DNA of 64,000 bases, taken from Winogradskyella echinorum (GTDB lineage Bacteria > Bacteroidota > Bacteroidia > Flavobacteriales > Flavobacteriaceae). Made by a program: the position numbers and the translations under genes. The stretch is from contig NZ_JACOQD010000001.1 of assembly GCF_014297365.1 (NCBI RefSeq), positions 1,426,001 through 1,490,000 of the forward strand. Reading direction: 5' to 3'. Positions 63,316 to 64,000 of the stretch are shown in pieces (the first letter of the stretch is position 1; each line of letters opens with the position of its first letter). The notes under the pieces were generated by a model. That model was not told the DNA's origin, made no database searches, and was given only the letters and a program-made list of their open reading frames with translations.

Positions 63316-63774
63316 ATGAATAAGATTTTAGTAACCTTTATACTACTATTTGCATTAAACTGTAAATCCACACAAAACCAAGAAAAGATGAGTGAAGAGG
63401 ACATTACTTTAATTGCCAAAGGGGATCTTTATGGCTCAGGTGAAGAGAACATTATAGCACAGAATCTTATTATTAATAATGAAAAAGATTGGCAAGTTTT
63501 AATGGCAAAAATGAATAGTGTTAATAAGGTATCTGCTGGTTTTTCAGAATCTAAAGTAGATTTTTCTAAATATTCAGTTATTGCTGTTTTTGATGATGTT
63601 AAAACTTCTGGGGGACACAGTTTAGATGTAGAGATTAAGCCTAATTCCAAAAATATTGAAGTTAGTATTAGTCGTAATTCTCCACAAGGAATGGCTACTA
63701 GTATAATGACGCAACCTTATTATATTGTTAAGATTACTAAAAGTGAATTGCCTATTTTATTCATAACACCTTAA
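63316..63774 (+). CDS. PrcB-like domain lipoprotein
   Basis: A 152-residue secreted protein. The N-terminus MNKILVTFILLFALNCKS is a signal peptide with Cys17 as possible lipid site, though the Asn before Cys is unusual for a lipobox. The rest fits the PrcB C-terminal domain: LYGSGEENIIAQNLIINNEKDW, SKYSVIAVFDDVKTSGGHSLDVE and YYIVKITKSELPILF. In spirochetes PrcB is a subunit of a protease complex; here its partner is unknown. Weakly linked to tadA (12-base gap). Confidence 0.7.
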   Translation: MNKILVTFILLFALNCKSTQNQEKMSEEDITLIAKGDLYGSGEENIIAQNLIINNEKDWQVLMAKMNSVNKVSAGFSESKVDFSKYSVIAVFDDVKTSGGHSLDVEIKPNSKNIEVSISRNSPQGMATSIMTQPYYIVKITKSELPILFITP

Positions 63775-63784
63775 AAAAACGCAC

Positions 63785-63816
63785 AAAAAAAAACGCCCAA
63801 TCAAAGATTGAGCGTT
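63785..63816 (-). terminator. Terminator of the cold-shock gene
   Basis: Minus-strand stem AACGCTCAATC / GATTGGGCGTT (11 pairs with one mismatch) with a 3-base loop, followed by nine T. Lies just past the stop of the cold-shock gene. Confidence 0.75.
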
Positions 63817-63836
63817 GAAACTTGTAAGATATATAC

Positions 63837-64000
63837 TTATAATACCTGCACGTTTGCAGCTACCATTCCTTTTCTTCCTTCTTCTTCTGTGTACTCTACG
63901 TTATCACCTTCGCGTAATTCTACGCCATTAAGGTTTGATACGTGTACAAAGATGTCTTTTCCTGTTTCTTCGTTGGTAATGAATCCAAATCCTTTTGAAT
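63837..64000 (-). CDS. Cold-shock protein, N-terminus cut off by window edge
   Basis: The last 54 codons of a CspA-type protein: KGFGFIT (RNP1), [11 protein letters not shown] (RNP2) and [21 protein letters not shown] are all present, ending QVL. A single OB-fold that binds RNA or single-stranded DNA. The first ~10 residues are outside the window. Confidence 0.92.
   Translation of the reverse strand, partial: SKGFGFITNEETGKDIFVHVSNLNGVELREGDNVEYTEEEGRKGMVAANVQVL

Overview
The window reads as chromosomal DNA of an AT-rich member of the Flavobacteriaceae (Bacteroidota), most likely marine. The signs are SusC/SusD outer-membrane uptake proteins, two proteins with C-terminal type IX secretion (T9SS) sorting domains, a Reg_prop/Y_Y_Y-type regulator, and promoters of the Bacteroidota form TTG-N17-23-TAnnTTTG (complete in front of tRNA-Leu, prs and the glycerol genes). 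The species cannot be named from the sequence alone. No prophage, IS element or CRISPR array was seen.

Layout. 1-5.8 kb: housekeeping genes, mostly on the minus strand (serS partial, an HTTM/gamma-carboxylase-like membrane protein, ribF, pth, rplY, prs), then tRNA-Leu(CAA). 5.9-21.6 kb: an accessory glycerol/glycan island. A sulfatase and a DeoR-family regulator face away from glpD-glpK-glpF, followed by a propeller/HTH regulator, susC, susD and a lipoprotein joining a glycerophosphodiester phosphodiesterase (GDPD) domain to a GH16 glycanase domain. 21.6-28.9 kb: a methionine operon (hom-metZ-metH in two genes-metF) behind a SAM-I riboswitch. 29-40 kb: mixed genes (HupE-like protein, dCMP deaminase, S41 protease, MarC, DUF3109, a secreted propeller protein, and a TPR histidine kinase/LytTR pair). 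40.6-43.7 kb: class I ribonucleotide reductase with the ATP-cone on the small subunit. 43.9-46.8 kb: DUF6503-like protein, OmpA lipoprotein, chromate transporter. 46.8-55.4 kb: a probable phosphate-starvation locus (Pit-PhoU-like transporter, OprP-type porin, MORN-like secreted protein, TonB-dependent receptor, outer-membrane lipoprotein) in which each transcription unit is preceded by 11-bp tandem repeats resembling Pho boxes. 55.7-64 kb: dgt, a 56-residue membrane protein gene, dxs, a TonB-like protein, a secreted M36 protease, tadA, a PrcB-like protein and a partial cold-shock gene.

How the parts may work together. In the first island GH16 would cut a beta-glycan, the GDPD domain would cleave a glycerophosphodiester, SusC/D would import oligosaccharide, and GlpF-GlpK-GlpD would take glycerol to dihydroxyacetone phosphate. 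This suggests, but does not prove, use of a glycan carrying phosphoglycerol groups. In the phosphate locus, shared 11-bp repeats suggest one response regulator controls porin, transporter, receptor and possibly a small RNA. The candidates most worth testing are the GDPD-GH16 glycerol locus and the Pho-like repeat array with its embedded candidate sRNA.
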